DNA from: a bacterium
Lineage (GTDB): Bacteria; SZUA-79; Acidulodesulfobacterales; Acidulodesulfobacteraceae
DNA: 64,000 nucleotides
Direction: 5' to 3'
Assembly (NCBI GenBank): GCA_021795355.1
Contig: JAJYPL010000001.1
Coordinates: forward strand, 1-64,000
The notes under the pieces were generated by a model. The model did no database searches. It saw only the letters and a list, made by a program, of their open reading frames with translations, and had not been told where the DNA came from. This document shows, one piece after another, positions 1 to 9,057 of this stretch; the first letter of the stretch is position 1; the number at the start of each line of letters is the position of its first letter. The translations under genes were made by a program, and so were the position numbers.

Positions 1-2
1 AC

Positions 3-584
3 AACAATACTGAAGTAATTAACGATGACTGGCTAAGAGAACTTGTTTCTCATGCCTTGCGGCCGGAAATAGGAACTGTCGGAGCTAAACTTTTATATCC
101 GGATAATACTATTCAGCATGCAGGCGTGATAGTAGGATTTGGAGGAGTAGCAGGGCATTGTCATAGAAGTATCTTTAATGAAGATGGAGGATATTTTGGA
201 AGGGCTAATTTACTGCAGAATTATTCAGCCGTTACCGGTGCTTGCATGGCAGTTAAAAAAAAAGTATATGAAGAAGCCGGCGGTATGGACGAAAATTTAT
301 CTATAGCTTATAATGATATAGATTTTTGCTTAAAAATTTTAAAATTAGGATATTATAATGTATATACACCCTATGCTTTATTATATTATCATAAATCAAA
401 AACAAGAGGTTATAAAGATGCACCAGAAAAACAGATAAGATTTACAGAAGAAATAAAATATTTTAATAAAAAATGGAAAGATATAATAGAGAACGATCCT
501 GCGTATAATCCTAATTTAACATTAGATGCAAATTACGAATGTTTTTCTTTATCTTCTAATCCAAGAATAAAGTTTACGAATTAA
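3..584 (+). CDS. Family 2 glycosyltransferase, 5' end cut by window edge
   Basis: The reading frame is open from the first complete codon of the window, so the gene begins upstream and only its C-terminal ~193 residues are present. The visible part opens with NNTEVINDDWL followed by RPEIGTVGAKLLYP and IQHAGV. This is the classic acceptor-side region of GT-A fold family 2 glycosyltransferases, next to the DXD-type metal site (here NNTE in the equivalent place). A later YNDIDFCLKI segment matches the ED/DxD-FCL motif near the catalytic base. It probably transfers a sugar, perhaps rhamnose or a related hexose, from a nucleotide donor during polysaccharide assembly on the cytoplasmic side of the membrane. 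It heads a run of glycosyltransferases. A methionine-type start at 57 (TTG) is not the true start, because homology continues upstream of it. Confidence 0.85.
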   Translation, partial: NNTEVINDDWLRELVSHALRPEIGTVGAKLLYPDNTIQHAGVIVGFGGVAGHCHRSIFNEDGGYFGRANLLQNYSAVTGACMAVKKKVYEEAGGMDENLSIAYNDIDFCLKILKLGYYNVYTPYALLYYHKSKTRGYKDAPEKQIRFTEEIKYFNKKWKDIIENDPAYNPNLTLDANYECFSLSSNPRIKFTN

Positions 585-659
585 CGGGTTTAAAATAGAA
601 CGCTTGTTGTAATATTTTTATAATGTTAGGTATGTTTTACGATTATAGGAAATTTTTAT

Positions 660-1517
660 ATGTTTAAAATCCAAGGGGTCGTTGTTTTATATAATCAAGA
701 GGAATTAGTTTTAGAAAATATAAAAAGCTATATATATGACTTAGAAAGATTATACGTAGTAGATAACTCAGAGACTAAAAATATAGAATTAATAGAAAAA
801 ATTAAAAGCTTATCTTCAAATATTATTTATATAGACAATAACGGTAATCAAGGAATAGCTCATGCTCTAAATATTGGGGCAAGATTAGCTATTGAAGATG
901 GCGCAGCGTGGATTTTTACTATGGATCAAGACAGCAGATTTATGAATGGGTCTTTAGATGTTTTAATAGGATGGATTAAGAATAATGACACTGTAAAATT
1001 AGGAATTTTAAGCCCTTTTCACTTAGTGAATCATATGGATTATACAAAATCAGACAAAGTAGTAGATGTATTATCGGTTATGACCTCCGGTAATATTTTA
1101 AATTTGGAAGTTTATAAAATTGTAGGACCGTTTGATGAAAGATATTTTATAGATCAAGTCGATAATGAGTATTGTTTAAGGCTTAGAAAAAATGGCTTCT
1201 TAGTAAAAGTGCACTATGGAAGTATTTTAATACACAGGTTGGGCAATCCTACACTGAAAATTATTCTTGGTAAAAAAAAACTATCCATTAATCATAATCA
1301 TATAAGAATGTATTATATTACACGAAATAGATTTTATACCATTAAAAAATATTTCTTTACTAGTCCTAAATTTGCATTTAGTGAGTTTAAGACTATTATT
1401 TTAGAATGGATAAAAATAATTTTATTTGACGAAGATAAAAAATTAAAAAGCAAATTTATAGTATTAGGATTTTATCATTTTTTAATAGGAAGGCATGGAA
1501 AGCTTTATAAATCCTAA
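660..1517 (+). CDS. Rhamnosyltransferase-like family 2 glycosyltransferase
   Basis: A 285-residue GT-A family 2 glycosyltransferase. The N-terminal VVVLYNQEE nucleotide-binding strand, VDNS, TMDQDS (the DXD-type metal-binding motif) and FIDQVDNEYCLRL (acceptor/catalytic region) follow the order seen in dTDP-rhamnosyltransferases of the RfbF/WbbL type. The length fits that family. A basic C-terminal region with several hydrophobic stretches probably docks on the inner membrane. It belongs to the surface polysaccharide block. The sugar specificity cannot be read from sequence. Its A/T content is visibly higher than that of the later housekeeping genes, common for exchanged polysaccharide loci. 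Confidence 0.85.
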   Translation: MFKIQGVVVLYNQEELVLENIKSYIYDLERLYVVDNSETKNIELIEKIKSLSSNIIYIDNNGNQGIAHALNIGARLAIEDGAAWIFTMDQDSRFMNGSLDVLIGWIKNNDTVKLGILSPFHLVNHMDYTKSDKVVDVLSVMTSGNILNLEVYKIVGPFDERYFIDQVDNEYCLRLRKNGFLVKVHYGSILIHRLGNPTLKIILGKKKLSINHNHIRMYYITRNRFYTIKKYFFTSPKFAFSEFKTIILEWIKIILFDEDKKLKSKFIVLGFYHFLIGRHGKLYKS

Positions 1518-1599
1518 AGTCTATGTCATCATTTTTAACTTAAATTGATATACAGATACGATTAAGTTTTTTAAATATTAATATTTAATATTAATTTAC

Positions 1600-2643
1600 A
1601 TGGATAATTATTTGGATTCAAATAGAACGGCGGTAATAGTTTTAAACTGGAATAAGCCGGAAATTACCATGGATTGTATTCAATCCTTAAATGTAATGGA
1701 AGGTGACTACGACATATTTGTTATAGACAACGGCAGTGATGAAGCAAAAAGGAATAAACTCATTGAAGAAATGAAAAAACAGGATGCCGTAATTTTAAGC
1801 GAGGATGAACTTTATGATTTTAATGTTGATTCAAATGGAACATACAAAAATCTATATAATAACATTAAAAAGAACCAAACAGAAACAAGATTAAACTTTT
1901 TAATTCTTCTAAATAAAAATTACGGCTACGGAAAGGGTAATAATTTTGGATTGAGATTAGCTTGCAGATTAGGTTATAGATATTCTTTAATTTCAAACAA
2001 CGATATCAAAATAATAGACAGGAATATTTTGACCGAATTAATAAAAGGAATGGAAACAGACGAAGGTATAGCTTGGACTTCACCCAAAATCATGAATATA
2101 GAAGGTTATCAAGACGGTCCTTTCCCAGAATTTGATTTTTTTAATTTTTCTTTCTTAAGAGGTGGCATATTTTATCCTTTTTATTTATTTTTTTTGAAAA
2201 ATAAAGAAAAAATAAAAAATATAAAATTATTGGATGAATATAACAATGGGAAAATTGAGCCAAAATGGTTTACAGGCTCTTTTGTTTTTTTAAAAAATGA
2301 GAAAGTAGGAAAAATAGATTTTTTTGACGAAAATATTTTTTTATATTTTGAGGAGTTAATTCTTGCTGAAAAATTAAATATAAATAGTTTTACTCTTAAA
2401 TATGTTTCAACCGTAAATGTATTACATGAGCACAATTATTCCGAAGAATTTATTAATTTCAAAAAAGAATACGAAGGGCTAAAATCTATTATTTATTATT
2501 ATAAAGTTTATAAGAATTATAATCTATTTATATTGAATGCGGCTAAAATTTCGAGATTATTTTTTTTAGTAGTATATAAGCCTGTTGTGAAAGTCACAAA
2601 AATAATATTTAAAAAATTTAATATAAGCTATAAGAGAACATAA
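1600..2643 (+). CDS. Family 2 glycosyltransferase
   Basis: A 347-residue GT2 enzyme. AVIVLNWNKPE and FVIDNGSDE form the Rossmann-like nucleotide-sugar binding start. NYGYGKGNNFGLR and SNNDIKI carry the family's glycine-rich and DXD-equivalent motifs, and FDENIFLYFEELILAEKL aligns with the catalytic ED region. Asp-rich spacing between residues 45 and 105 is longer than usual, which makes this member slightly larger than its neighbour. It probably adds one residue of the same repeat unit or core oligosaccharide as the flanking enzymes. It is separated from the next gene by about 170 bases without a gene, so it may end a transcription unit. Confidence 0.8.
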   Translation: MDNYLDSNRTAVIVLNWNKPEITMDCIQSLNVMEGDYDIFVIDNGSDEAKRNKLIEEMKKQDAVILSEDELYDFNVDSNGTYKNLYNNIKKNQTETRLNFLILLNKNYGYGKGNNFGLRLACRLGYRYSLISNNDIKIIDRNILTELIKGMETDEGIAWTSPKIMNIEGYQDGPFPEFDFFNFSFLRGGIFYPFYLFFLKNKEKIKNIKLLDEYNNGKIEPKWFTGSFVFLKNEKVGKIDFFDENIFLYFEELILAEKLNINSFTLKYVSTVNVLHEHNYSEEFINFKKEYEGLKSIIYYYKVYKNYNLFILNAAKISRLFFLVVYKPVVKVTKIIFKKFNISYKRT

Positions 2644-2815
2644 AATTAATGAAAATACTTTAGTTTGTTTAGAATTTATAATTATTTTTAGGGTAATGAG
2701 ATAGTATAGGTTTACAATAAAATAGATATTCTTGTTTTGCCCTCTTTAACTACTTTACTCTTGGGGAGCGGTTGCACAGCAATTAAAAATGTTTTTATAA
2801 GGAGCTTATGAGCCG

Positions 2816-3970
2816 ATGAATCATAAGACGTCTATACTAAAAAACGGTTATTTAATAATAAATAAAAAAGTTAACTTTATTATAAGAATAATCGATAAAA
2901 TAGGTTATTTTTTATTTAAATTCAGGCGTAAAAAATTTGAATTTACAAAAGCGGATAATATTTTACTTGTCATATACGGCGGTTTCGGAGATGGCTTGTT
3001 GTTCACTGCGGTTTTAAAATCTATAAGGAAAAATTTCCCCAATGGCAGAATTGACGTTCTTACCAATAAAGATATAGCAAAAATATTGGAAAATAATCCG
3101 TATATTGATAATATTTTAATTTCGGATATTAAATGGGGTTATAAATATCCTTTAGTGATATTTAATATAATTAAAACTCTTAAAAATAAAAAAATAAAAT
3201 ATGATTTAGCCGTATGCTTTAGAGCTTATTTCGACAACGGAATTTTGCCTGTTTTTTTATCAGCTAAGGCAAGCAACATGATAGGGTATAAAACAGGCGG
3301 ATTTGGCTTTTTATTGGATAAAACGGTTTCTTGGCATGAAGGAATGCACGAAACTGAACATTTTCTTGATTTAATTAAACAGATATGTTCAAATTGTAAT
3401 TTAAACAAGCCTGAGTTATTCTACGACATAAAAAAAACAAAAGCTGAATTATTAGAAATACTCCAGAAGTGCGGCGTTTTGGAAAACGATAAATTTATCA
3501 TATTTCATCCTGCGAGCAAAGATGAAAGAAAAAGTCTTTCATATAAGCAGTCGATTGAATTAATCGAAAAATTATTGAATAACACCGATTATAAAATTTT
3601 AGTTACAGGAACCGATTTTGATTTACGTTATTTTAAAGAAATAAATATTGAAGATAAAAGATTAATTGGATTGCATGACAGAATTAATATTTTTCAGCTA
3701 TTAGAGCTTTTAAAAATTTCAAAATTTATTATAACGGTTGACACTTTTATTGCTCATTTAGCAGGCATTAGCGGAACTGATACGCTTGTTTTTTGGTCAG
3801 GCATTACAGATATAAAACAATGGGGTCCTTTAGGCGAAAATATAAAAATTATATCTACAGGAGAAAATATATGCGTTAAATGGCGTGAATGCCATAGATG
3901 GTGCGATTCTCGAAATTGCATGGATTTTAATATTGAAAATTCAGTAAAAATAATCTTAGAATGTCTGTAA
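2816..3970 (+). CDS. Family 9 (heptosyltransferase-like) glycosyltransferase
   Basis: A 384-residue GT-B fold protein of family GT9, the family of LPS heptosyltransferases WaaC/WaaF. Visible hallmarks are ILLVIYGGFGDGLLFTAVL near residue 50 (the N-terminal GxGD acceptor loop), IIFHPASKDERKSLS (the phosphate-binding start of the donor domain) and TVDTFIAHLAG (the conserved D-T-x-x-x-H-x-A donor site). It likely transfers heptose or a related sugar in lipopolysaccharide or capsule assembly. The first 45 residues are a basic extension. The start has an AAGGAG ribosome-binding site 11 bases upstream. A Cys/Trp cluster near the C-terminus (CVKWRECHRWC) is unusual and may bind metal; that point is inference. 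Confidence 0.8.
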   Translation: MNHKTSILKNGYLIINKKVNFIIRIIDKIGYFLFKFRRKKFEFTKADNILLVIYGGFGDGLLFTAVLKSIRKNFPNGRIDVLTNKDIAKILENNPYIDNILISDIKWGYKYPLVIFNIIKTLKNKKIKYDLAVCFRAYFDNGILPVFLSAKASNMIGYKTGGFGFLLDKTVSWHEGMHETEHFLDLIKQICSNCNLNKPELFYDIKKTKAELLEILQKCGVLENDKFIIFHPASKDERKSLSYKQSIELIEKLLNNTDYKILVTGTDFDLRYFKEINIEDKRLIGLHDRINIFQLLELLKISKFIITVDTFIAHLAGISGTDTLVFWSGITDIKQWGPLGENIKIISTGENICVKWRECHRWCDSRNCMDFNIENSVKIILECL

Positions 3971-4039
3971 CTTACTCTTGTAAACGAACGAATTGTGCCC
4001 GCATATTTATGCTAAATATTCCTCATTTCATTTTATCAT

Positions 4040-5188
4040 ATGATGTTAAAAATGGTTTCTGAAAATTTTAGAATATACATCGATGGTCTTTTCTTTAAAG
4101 GTTCCGGTATAGGCAGGTACTATGAATCTTTGGTTAAGGAAATGTCTTTAAGAGGAATTAAAATATATACATGCGTGCCGGTTTGGTTAAAAGACGATTT
4201 TGAAGAAAATTTTAAAGATTATAATAATATCGAAGTAATATACGTAAGTTATTCAAAATATTATTTAAAAGCCTTTGCTGCGCAGTCGGTTTTCCTTAAA
4301 AAATTAGAAAAAAAAGTAGATTTGTTTTTTTATCCGCATATCAATCTGCCTTTTTATATTCCTGAAAATACCGTTGTTACGGTTCACGACTTAACGCCTT
4401 TTACTAAATTTTGGGATAGAAATATTTTAAAGAGAAATTATTATAAATTTATTTTTAAAAGAGCTATTAGACAATGCAAAGGGATTATAACTATTTCGGA
4501 GGCTACTAGAAACGATATCATTAAGTTCGATAAAAACGTTGAACATAAAGTGAAAGTTATCTATGAGTTCGTTGACGATAAATTTATTAAATCTGATAAA
4601 ACCGGCGGTCATGAGAACGACGCGTTAATAAAAGGCGGTTATATACTTTTTATAGGGAATAGAAAAAAACATAAAAATTTGGAAAGCTTAATATCAGCCT
4701 ATGATAAAATTAAGTATACATTAAAATATAAATTGGTTATTGCCGGAAGCAAAGATAAAAATAATAGATTGAAAGACGACGTAGATTTATTGATTCAAAA
4801 ATTAGATTTAAAAGACGAAATTATCGAATTGATTTCGCCTGACGACGAAACGGTAATTAATTTATATAAAAACGCTAAGCTGCTTGTATTTCCTTCGTTA
4901 TACGAAGGATTCGGACTGCCGCCCTTAGAAGCTATGTCTTGCGGATGTCCTGCGGCAGTTTCAGACATACCTGTCCTACGGGAGGTCTGCGGAGATGCCG
5001 CAATTTATTTTAATCCGGAATCGGAAGACGACATAGCGGCGAAAATTATTAAGATTTGCGAAGATAAAGAATTAAGGCAGTCCATTTTATTAAAAGGCAA
5101 AGAAAGATTAAAGTTTTTTGATAAAGAAGAAACAATAAAACATTACGTAGAATTTTTAACTGGGTTTGCAGAGGCTGATAGAAAATGA
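4040..5188 (+). CDS. Family 4 glycosyltransferase
   Basis: A 382-residue GT-B retaining glycosyltransferase. The N-terminal IYIDGLFFKGSGIGRY is the acceptor-domain glycine loop. The C-terminal half has YILFIGNRKKHKNL (donor domain start) and FPSLYEGFGLPPLEAMSCG, the E-x7-E signature of GT4 enzymes that binds the nucleotide sugar. The family includes mannosyl- and glucosyltransferases of capsule and O-antigen synthesis. Three methionines lie within the first five codons and there is no clear ribosome-binding site, so the exact start is uncertain. It overlaps the next gene by 4 bases (ATGA), which implies translational coupling. Confidence 0.85.
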   Translation: MMLKMVSENFRIYIDGLFFKGSGIGRYYESLVKEMSLRGIKIYTCVPVWLKDDFEENFKDYNNIEVIYVSYSKYYLKAFAAQSVFLKKLEKKVDLFFYPHINLPFYIPENTVVTVHDLTPFTKFWDRNILKRNYYKFIFKRAIRQCKGIITISEATRNDIIKFDKNVEHKVKVIYEFVDDKFIKSDKTGGHENDALIKGGYILFIGNRKKHKNLESLISAYDKIKYTLKYKLVIAGSKDKNNRLKDDVDLLIQKLDLKDEIIELISPDDETVINLYKNAKLLVFPSLYEGFGLPPLEAMSCGCPAAVSDIPVLREVCGDAAIYFNPESEDDIAAKIIKICEDKELRQSILLKGKERLKFFDKEETIKHYVEFLTGFAEADRK

Positions 5189-6141
5189 ATTATTTTAGTT
5201 TAATAAAAAAAACATTTAATCTTTTAAATGTAGCAAAACTTAAAAAATACGGCATAAATTCTAATATGTATTTTGTTAATCGGGAATACGGCAAAAAAAA
5301 TAATGAATTTAAAAAAATTTTGCTTTATTTCCCTGATCAAGAGTTTATGCATTTCGGAGATCATCTGTTTTTTGAACCGTTAGCTAAATTTCTTAAAGAA
5401 AATGGATTTATAGTAAAAATTATGCCTATTAAAGCAATGGAATTTTATTTTATTAACAACGGTTATGATATAGGAACTGATAACGATATTTTAGATGCAG
5501 ATTTATTGATTACAAGGGTCGAAATGTATAACGAAGCCGCGAGATTGAAAAAAAATACTTTATTCATCGATATCACGTCTTCAAGCATAAAAAATTTTCT
5601 TTGTCAGGATATCGTTAATAAAATTGCGGATTTTTTGTCGGCGGATGCAAAGAATTTTTATGCCAAACCTTCAAAGATAAATAATTATCAGGGCAAAATA
5701 GAACTAAATCGGGATAAAGAATATGTAACGTTTAACAATTATATAGACAGCGCCTTCTATAGGGTCAGAAAAAAACACTATAAGCATTTATCAGATTTTT
5801 GTAAGCATTTTGCCGAAATTAATAACCTGTCGGTTATTCATCTTGGAACAAAGAACGATAAAGAAAAAGATAAAAATTATTATGATTTTATCGATTTAGA
5901 TTTAAGAGGGAAAACCGACGTTGCAGACCTGTTTTATATTGCGTCTTTAGATAACGTAAAATTCAATATATCTTTTGATACTTTTATAATGCATATTTTT
6001 TTTCTGAATAATAAAAAATCTTTTATTTTATTTAGGGGAAGGTACACAAGTAAAGCAAGAAATTTTGTTAAACGATATATTCTTCCGCCTTTTAATCCTG
6101 AGCCTGAAATAAAAATAGAAAATATACTAGAATATATATAA
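5185..6141 (+). CDS. GT9-like protein of unknown specificity
   Basis: A 318-residue protein that I do not recognise with confidence. The N-terminal ILLYFPDQEFMHFGDHLFF resembles a degraded GxGD loop of GT9 enzymes. The C-terminal part has SFDTFIMHIFF, which parallels the D-T-x-x-x-H motif of the GT9 donor site. The glycine-rich phosphate-binding segment is weak. It could therefore be a divergent or inactive heptosyltransferase-fold protein. Four-base overlap with the preceding glycosyltransferase and its place before the initiating phosphotransferase say it belongs to the polysaccharide operon. Function beyond that is not supported. Confidence 0.55.
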   Translation: MNYFSLIKKTFNLLNVAKLKKYGINSNMYFVNREYGKKNNEFKKILLYFPDQEFMHFGDHLFFEPLAKFLKENGFIVKIMPIKAMEFYFINNGYDIGTDNDILDADLLITRVEMYNEAARLKKNTLFIDITSSSIKNFLCQDIVNKIADFLSADAKNFYAKPSKINNYQGKIELNRDKEYVTFNNYIDSAFYRVRKKHYKHLSDFCKHFAEINNLSVIHLGTKNDKEKDKNYYDFIDLDLRGKTDVADLFYIASLDNVKFNISFDTFIMHIFFLNNKKSFILFRGRYTSKARNFVKRYILPPFNPEPEIKIENILEYI

Positions 6142-6193
6142 TAGTAAATAGTAAATTCAAAACTATATTTATGTATTACGACTTTATAATTGT

Positions 6194-7648
6194 ATGATAA
6201 GCAGGAGATTTAAAACAGCTTTATTGATTTTATCTTTAGTTTTTACCGACCTTCTCGTCTTTTTTGCTTCTTTTACGGCGGCGGTTTATGCGAGAATTTT
6301 GATTTCCGTTGCATATCCAAGGCTGCCGCAATTTAATCCGAATATCGGCACCTTAGCCGATAAAATATGGTGGATGCCGTTTATATTTATTTTTTTTATA
6401 AATTATGAAGGGCTTTACGCAAGGAGGCTTCCTTACTGGGAAGAAGTTAAAGACATTATAAAAGCAATTATTCTTTTCGGCATTTTAAACTATGCGATCG
6501 TATCTATCGCAAGGTTGAGCGACAGCGTTTCAAGGCTTGTCATAGGAATAACGGGGATATTCCTGTTGTTTGCGGTTCCTTTCTCAAGATTATGGGCAAA
6601 GAGATTTCTTTACAAGTTGGGATTATGGAAAGAAAATACGATAATAATAGGAACGGACGAGATAGCCGTTCTTGCGGCCGAAGGTATGGCGAGGGAAGAT
6701 TATTTAGGGTATAACGTAATAGGTTTTTTAGACGACGATATAGAAAAAGCCGGCAAGGAAATTACCGCAGGCGGTAAAAAATATAAAATTCTGGGAAACG
6801 TTAAGCATTTAAAAAAATTTATAGGCGCTTTAAATATTTCCGCAGTAATCATTGCCAAAACGTCTTTTACGGAAGAAAAATTAACGGAATTAGTCGCCGT
6901 AATTCAAAAATACGCTAAAAATATAATAATAATACCGGATTTAAGAGGCATGCCTTTATTTAATTCGGAAATGAACTATCTTATAGCAAATCACCTGATT
7001 TTTTTAAACGCTAAAAATAATTTAAAATCCGCTTTTAACGTTTTTGTAAAAAGAATGTTCGATATTACGGCTTCGGTTGTCTTGTTTCCTTTTATTTTAT
7101 CGGCGGTAACCGTTATAAGCATATTGATAAAAATCGATTCTAAAGGACCTGTTTTCTATTCGCATAAAAGGGTGGGAAGAAACGGGAAAACGATAGGCGT
7201 TTATAAGTTCAGAAGCATGTATGAAGACGCGGACGAAAGGCTGAAAGGAATACTCGAAAGCGATGAAAATGCGCGAAAAGAATGGGAAACGTACTTCAAG
7301 CTAAAAAACGATCCCAGAATTACGAAAGTAGGCGGTTTTTTGAGAAAAACCTCTTTGGACGAACTGCCGCAGATATTTAACGTTTTTAAGGGCGATATGA
7401 GCCTCGTGGGTCCGAGGCCGGTTTTAAAAAAAGAAATCGACGAATATTACAGGGAAAATTCCCAGTATTACTTAATGGTCAAGCCTGGAATTACGGGCTT
7501 ATGGCAGGTAAGCGGAAGAAACGATACGAGTTACGATTTCAGGGTAAAATTAGATACGTGGTACGTGTTAAACTGGTCTTTATGGTTAGACGTAATAATA
7601 TTGTTTAAAACCGTTAATGCCGTTATAAAAAAAGAAGGGTCGTATTAA
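6194..7648 (+). CDS. WbaP-type polyprenyl-phosphate sugar phosphotransferase
   Basis: A 484-residue polytopic inner-membrane enzyme that starts polysaccharide repeat units by moving a sugar-1-phosphate from UDP-sugar to undecaprenyl phosphate. Residues 1-150 hold four to five membrane helices. The middle (about 150-270) is the CoA-binding-like cytosolic domain. From residue 288, KRMFDITASVV opens the catalytic PGT domain with its re-entrant helix. It then shows YKFRSMYEDADERL, DPRITKVGGFLRKTSLDELPQ, SLVGPRP and PGITGLWQVSGRN, all signature motifs of the family. The length matches WbaP/WcaJ. It closes the glycosyltransferase block and likely acts first in the pathway those genes serve. Confidence 0.9.
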   Translation: MISRRFKTALLILSLVFTDLLVFFASFTAAVYARILISVAYPRLPQFNPNIGTLADKIWWMPFIFIFFINYEGLYARRLPYWEEVKDIIKAIILFGILNYAIVSIARLSDSVSRLVIGITGIFLLFAVPFSRLWAKRFLYKLGLWKENTIIIGTDEIAVLAAEGMAREDYLGYNVIGFLDDDIEKAGKEITAGGKKYKILGNVKHLKKFIGALNISAVIIAKTSFTEEKLTELVAVIQKYAKNIIIIPDLRGMPLFNSEMNYLIANHLIFLNAKNNLKSAFNVFVKRMFDITASVVLFPFILSAVTVISILIKIDSKGPVFYSHKRVGRNGKTIGVYKFRSMYEDADERLKGILESDENARKEWETYFKLKNDPRITKVGGFLRKTSLDELPQIFNVFKGDMSLVGPRPVLKKEIDEYYRENSQYYLMVKPGITGLWQVSGRNDTSYDFRVKLDTWYVLNWSLWLDVIILFKTVNAVIKKEGSY

Positions 7649-7793
7649 ATCAGGTTATAATTAATATAAATATAATTTTTCCAATTTTTGATTGTTTTAT
7701 CTTGATTTAAAATTTCATTCATATCGAATTAATTTACTATAAATTTAATATACGCAATATATATTATTGCTATATTATATATAGAAATTAAAA

Positions 7794-7840
7794 GGGGATT
7801 TATTTATTTTACCTTAATCCTGAAATAATGGGAAATAATG
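7794..7840. repeat. Left flank repeat of the mntA-hepT module
   Basis: This segment contains GGGGATTTATTTATT and AAATAATGGGAAATAATG. Near-copies of both, in the opposite order, lie on the other side of the toxin-antitoxin pair at 8806-8842. The similarity is seen by eye and is short and A/T-rich, so chance is possible. Confidence 0.35.
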
Positions 7841-7867
7841 ATGTTATATAAGATTTATTTTCCTTAA

Positions 7868-8302
7868 TTACTGAAGACCGATGTCAATTTCAAAATCAAA
7901 ATATTTAATAATATAATTCAGATAAAGTTCTACGTCTTCCATTTTATTCAATATTTGTTTGCAGATTATTTTATAATCTATATCTTCATAATCATGAGAT
8001 AGAAAATTGCGAAATGAAGCTATTTTTGCAAATTCATAAGCAAACTCCGGCGGTATAATGCTGCGTTCGCCAAGAATATCAATCGCTTCATAGTAACTTT
8101 CAGGCTGTTCGAAATCTTTATATTTTATAATCATTTCGGCTATACTTATACAACTGTCGGATACGATATAAAGATAGTGTAATAATGCGCCCCTGTAAAT
8201 AGGGTCTGAATATATTTTGCCGTCGCATTCGGGTTTTAGGCGGGCGATTATAAGCAAATCTTTATTTATTTTCTTTATTTTTTTTTCTATTCTATTTAGC
8301 AT
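7868..8302 (-). CDS. hepT: HepT-type toxin (HEPN RNase / DUF86)
   Basis: A 144-residue HEPN-fold protein when started at the ATG that gives MLNRIEKK. A longer frame reaches back to 8341 but lies inside the neighbour and adds non-homologous residues. The catalytic RX4HXY motif is intact as RNFLSHDY (Arg98, His103, Tyr105). In characterised MntA-HepT systems HepT is the toxin, an RNase, and its motif tyrosine is AMPylated by MntA, which silences it. The start overlaps the end of mntA by 11 bases, so the two are translationally coupled with the antitoxin first. The complete motif suggests a functional toxin. Confidence 0.85.
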   Translation of the reverse strand: MLNRIEKKIKKINKDLLIIARLKPECDGKIYSDPIYRGALLHYLYIVSDSCISIAEMIIKYKDFEQPESYYEAIDILGERSIIPPEFAYEFAKIASFRNFLSHDYEDIDYKIICKQILNKMEDVELYLNYIIKYFDFEIDIGLQ

Positions 8303-8723
8303 ATAAGCGGTTCCTGAAGGTTTTATAATCCAGTATTGCATGCGAAAGGCTTAATTCATAGTCGATTCTCTGCTCCCTGTCTTTGTCTATCAGAAGTATT
8401 CCTCTATTTATTATTGAATCAATAAGGTAAAGATTACGGACGGTATTTAAAACGACGACATCAACTTCTTTTTTTGTTAATATTGCAATGTCGTGATGAA
8501 TGCGCAGTCTGCAGTCAAAAAAATCAACGTCTTTTAATAAAACCGCAATATCAATATCGCTTAATTTGTTTTGTTTATTATGCGCCGCAGAGCCGAATAT
8601 ATAAGCGGCTATTATGCCGTCTATATTATTAAGCGCAAACCTGATGTTTTTTATTTCTGGATTATCGGCAACATTATCGCTGTTTTTATGGATATAATTA
8701 TTTTTATACATATCTTCCGGCAT
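8292..8723 (-). CDS. mntA: MntA-type antitoxin nucleotidyltransferase
   Basis: A 143-residue minimal nucleotidyltransferase. The family signature GSX10DXD is present as Gly44-Ser45 and Asp56/Asp58 in FGSAAHNKQNKLSDID, so the metal site looks complete. In the paired system it transfers AMP from ATP to the HepT tyrosine and neutralises the toxin. It is the first gene of the minus-strand pair. The first ~20 residues are Asn/Asp-rich and poorly typical, so a start at the internal Met5 is also possible. Confidence 0.85.
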   Translation of the reverse strand: MPEDMYKNNYIHKNSDNVADNPEIKNIRFALNNIDGIIAAYIFGSAAHNKQNKLSDIDIAVLLKDVDFFDCRLRIHHDIAILTKKEVDVVVLNTVRNLYLIDSIINRGILLIDKDREQRIDYELSLSHAILDYKTFRNRLYAK

Positions 8724-9057
8724 TGTTGGATTAATCTTTTTTATAAGTATTATAACATTATTAAATTTTTTAAAAAAGTTTCAACAATACCAATAAAGCC
8801 AGATTAAATAATGGAAATAATGGGGACAGATTTATTTATTCCTATACTCCCAATTGCGTTTGCCGGTTTAAAGGCATTAAACGGCTGTCCGGTTGAGAGC
8901 GAAATTTACAATTTTATTTTTTTTTGAATAATATCTATGCTTGAAATATAAGGCGCAATATGTTTTAATTGATATTGAAATAAAAAAAATAAAGAAAACA
9001 GACCGTGATTGCCGCGGTTTAAGGCATTGCAGGGTTAGGGGTAGGTCATGCGTGAAT
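8724..9057. other. Gene-free gap between mntA and the ligase gene
   Basis: No credible gene lies here. The first part is the divergent upstream region of mntA. Positions 8806-8842 hold AAATAATGGAAATAATGG followed by GGGGACAGATTTATTTATT, related to the flank on the other side of the toxin pair and to the GGGGACAGAATT palindrome family seen at 35108. Frames running in from 8941 towards the ligase are open but show no homology. Confidence 0.5.

Noticed and set aside
8571-8807. Plus-strand 78-codon frame opposite mntA
   Set aside because: It is antisense to a gene with intact catalytic motifs and has no ribosome site or family features.
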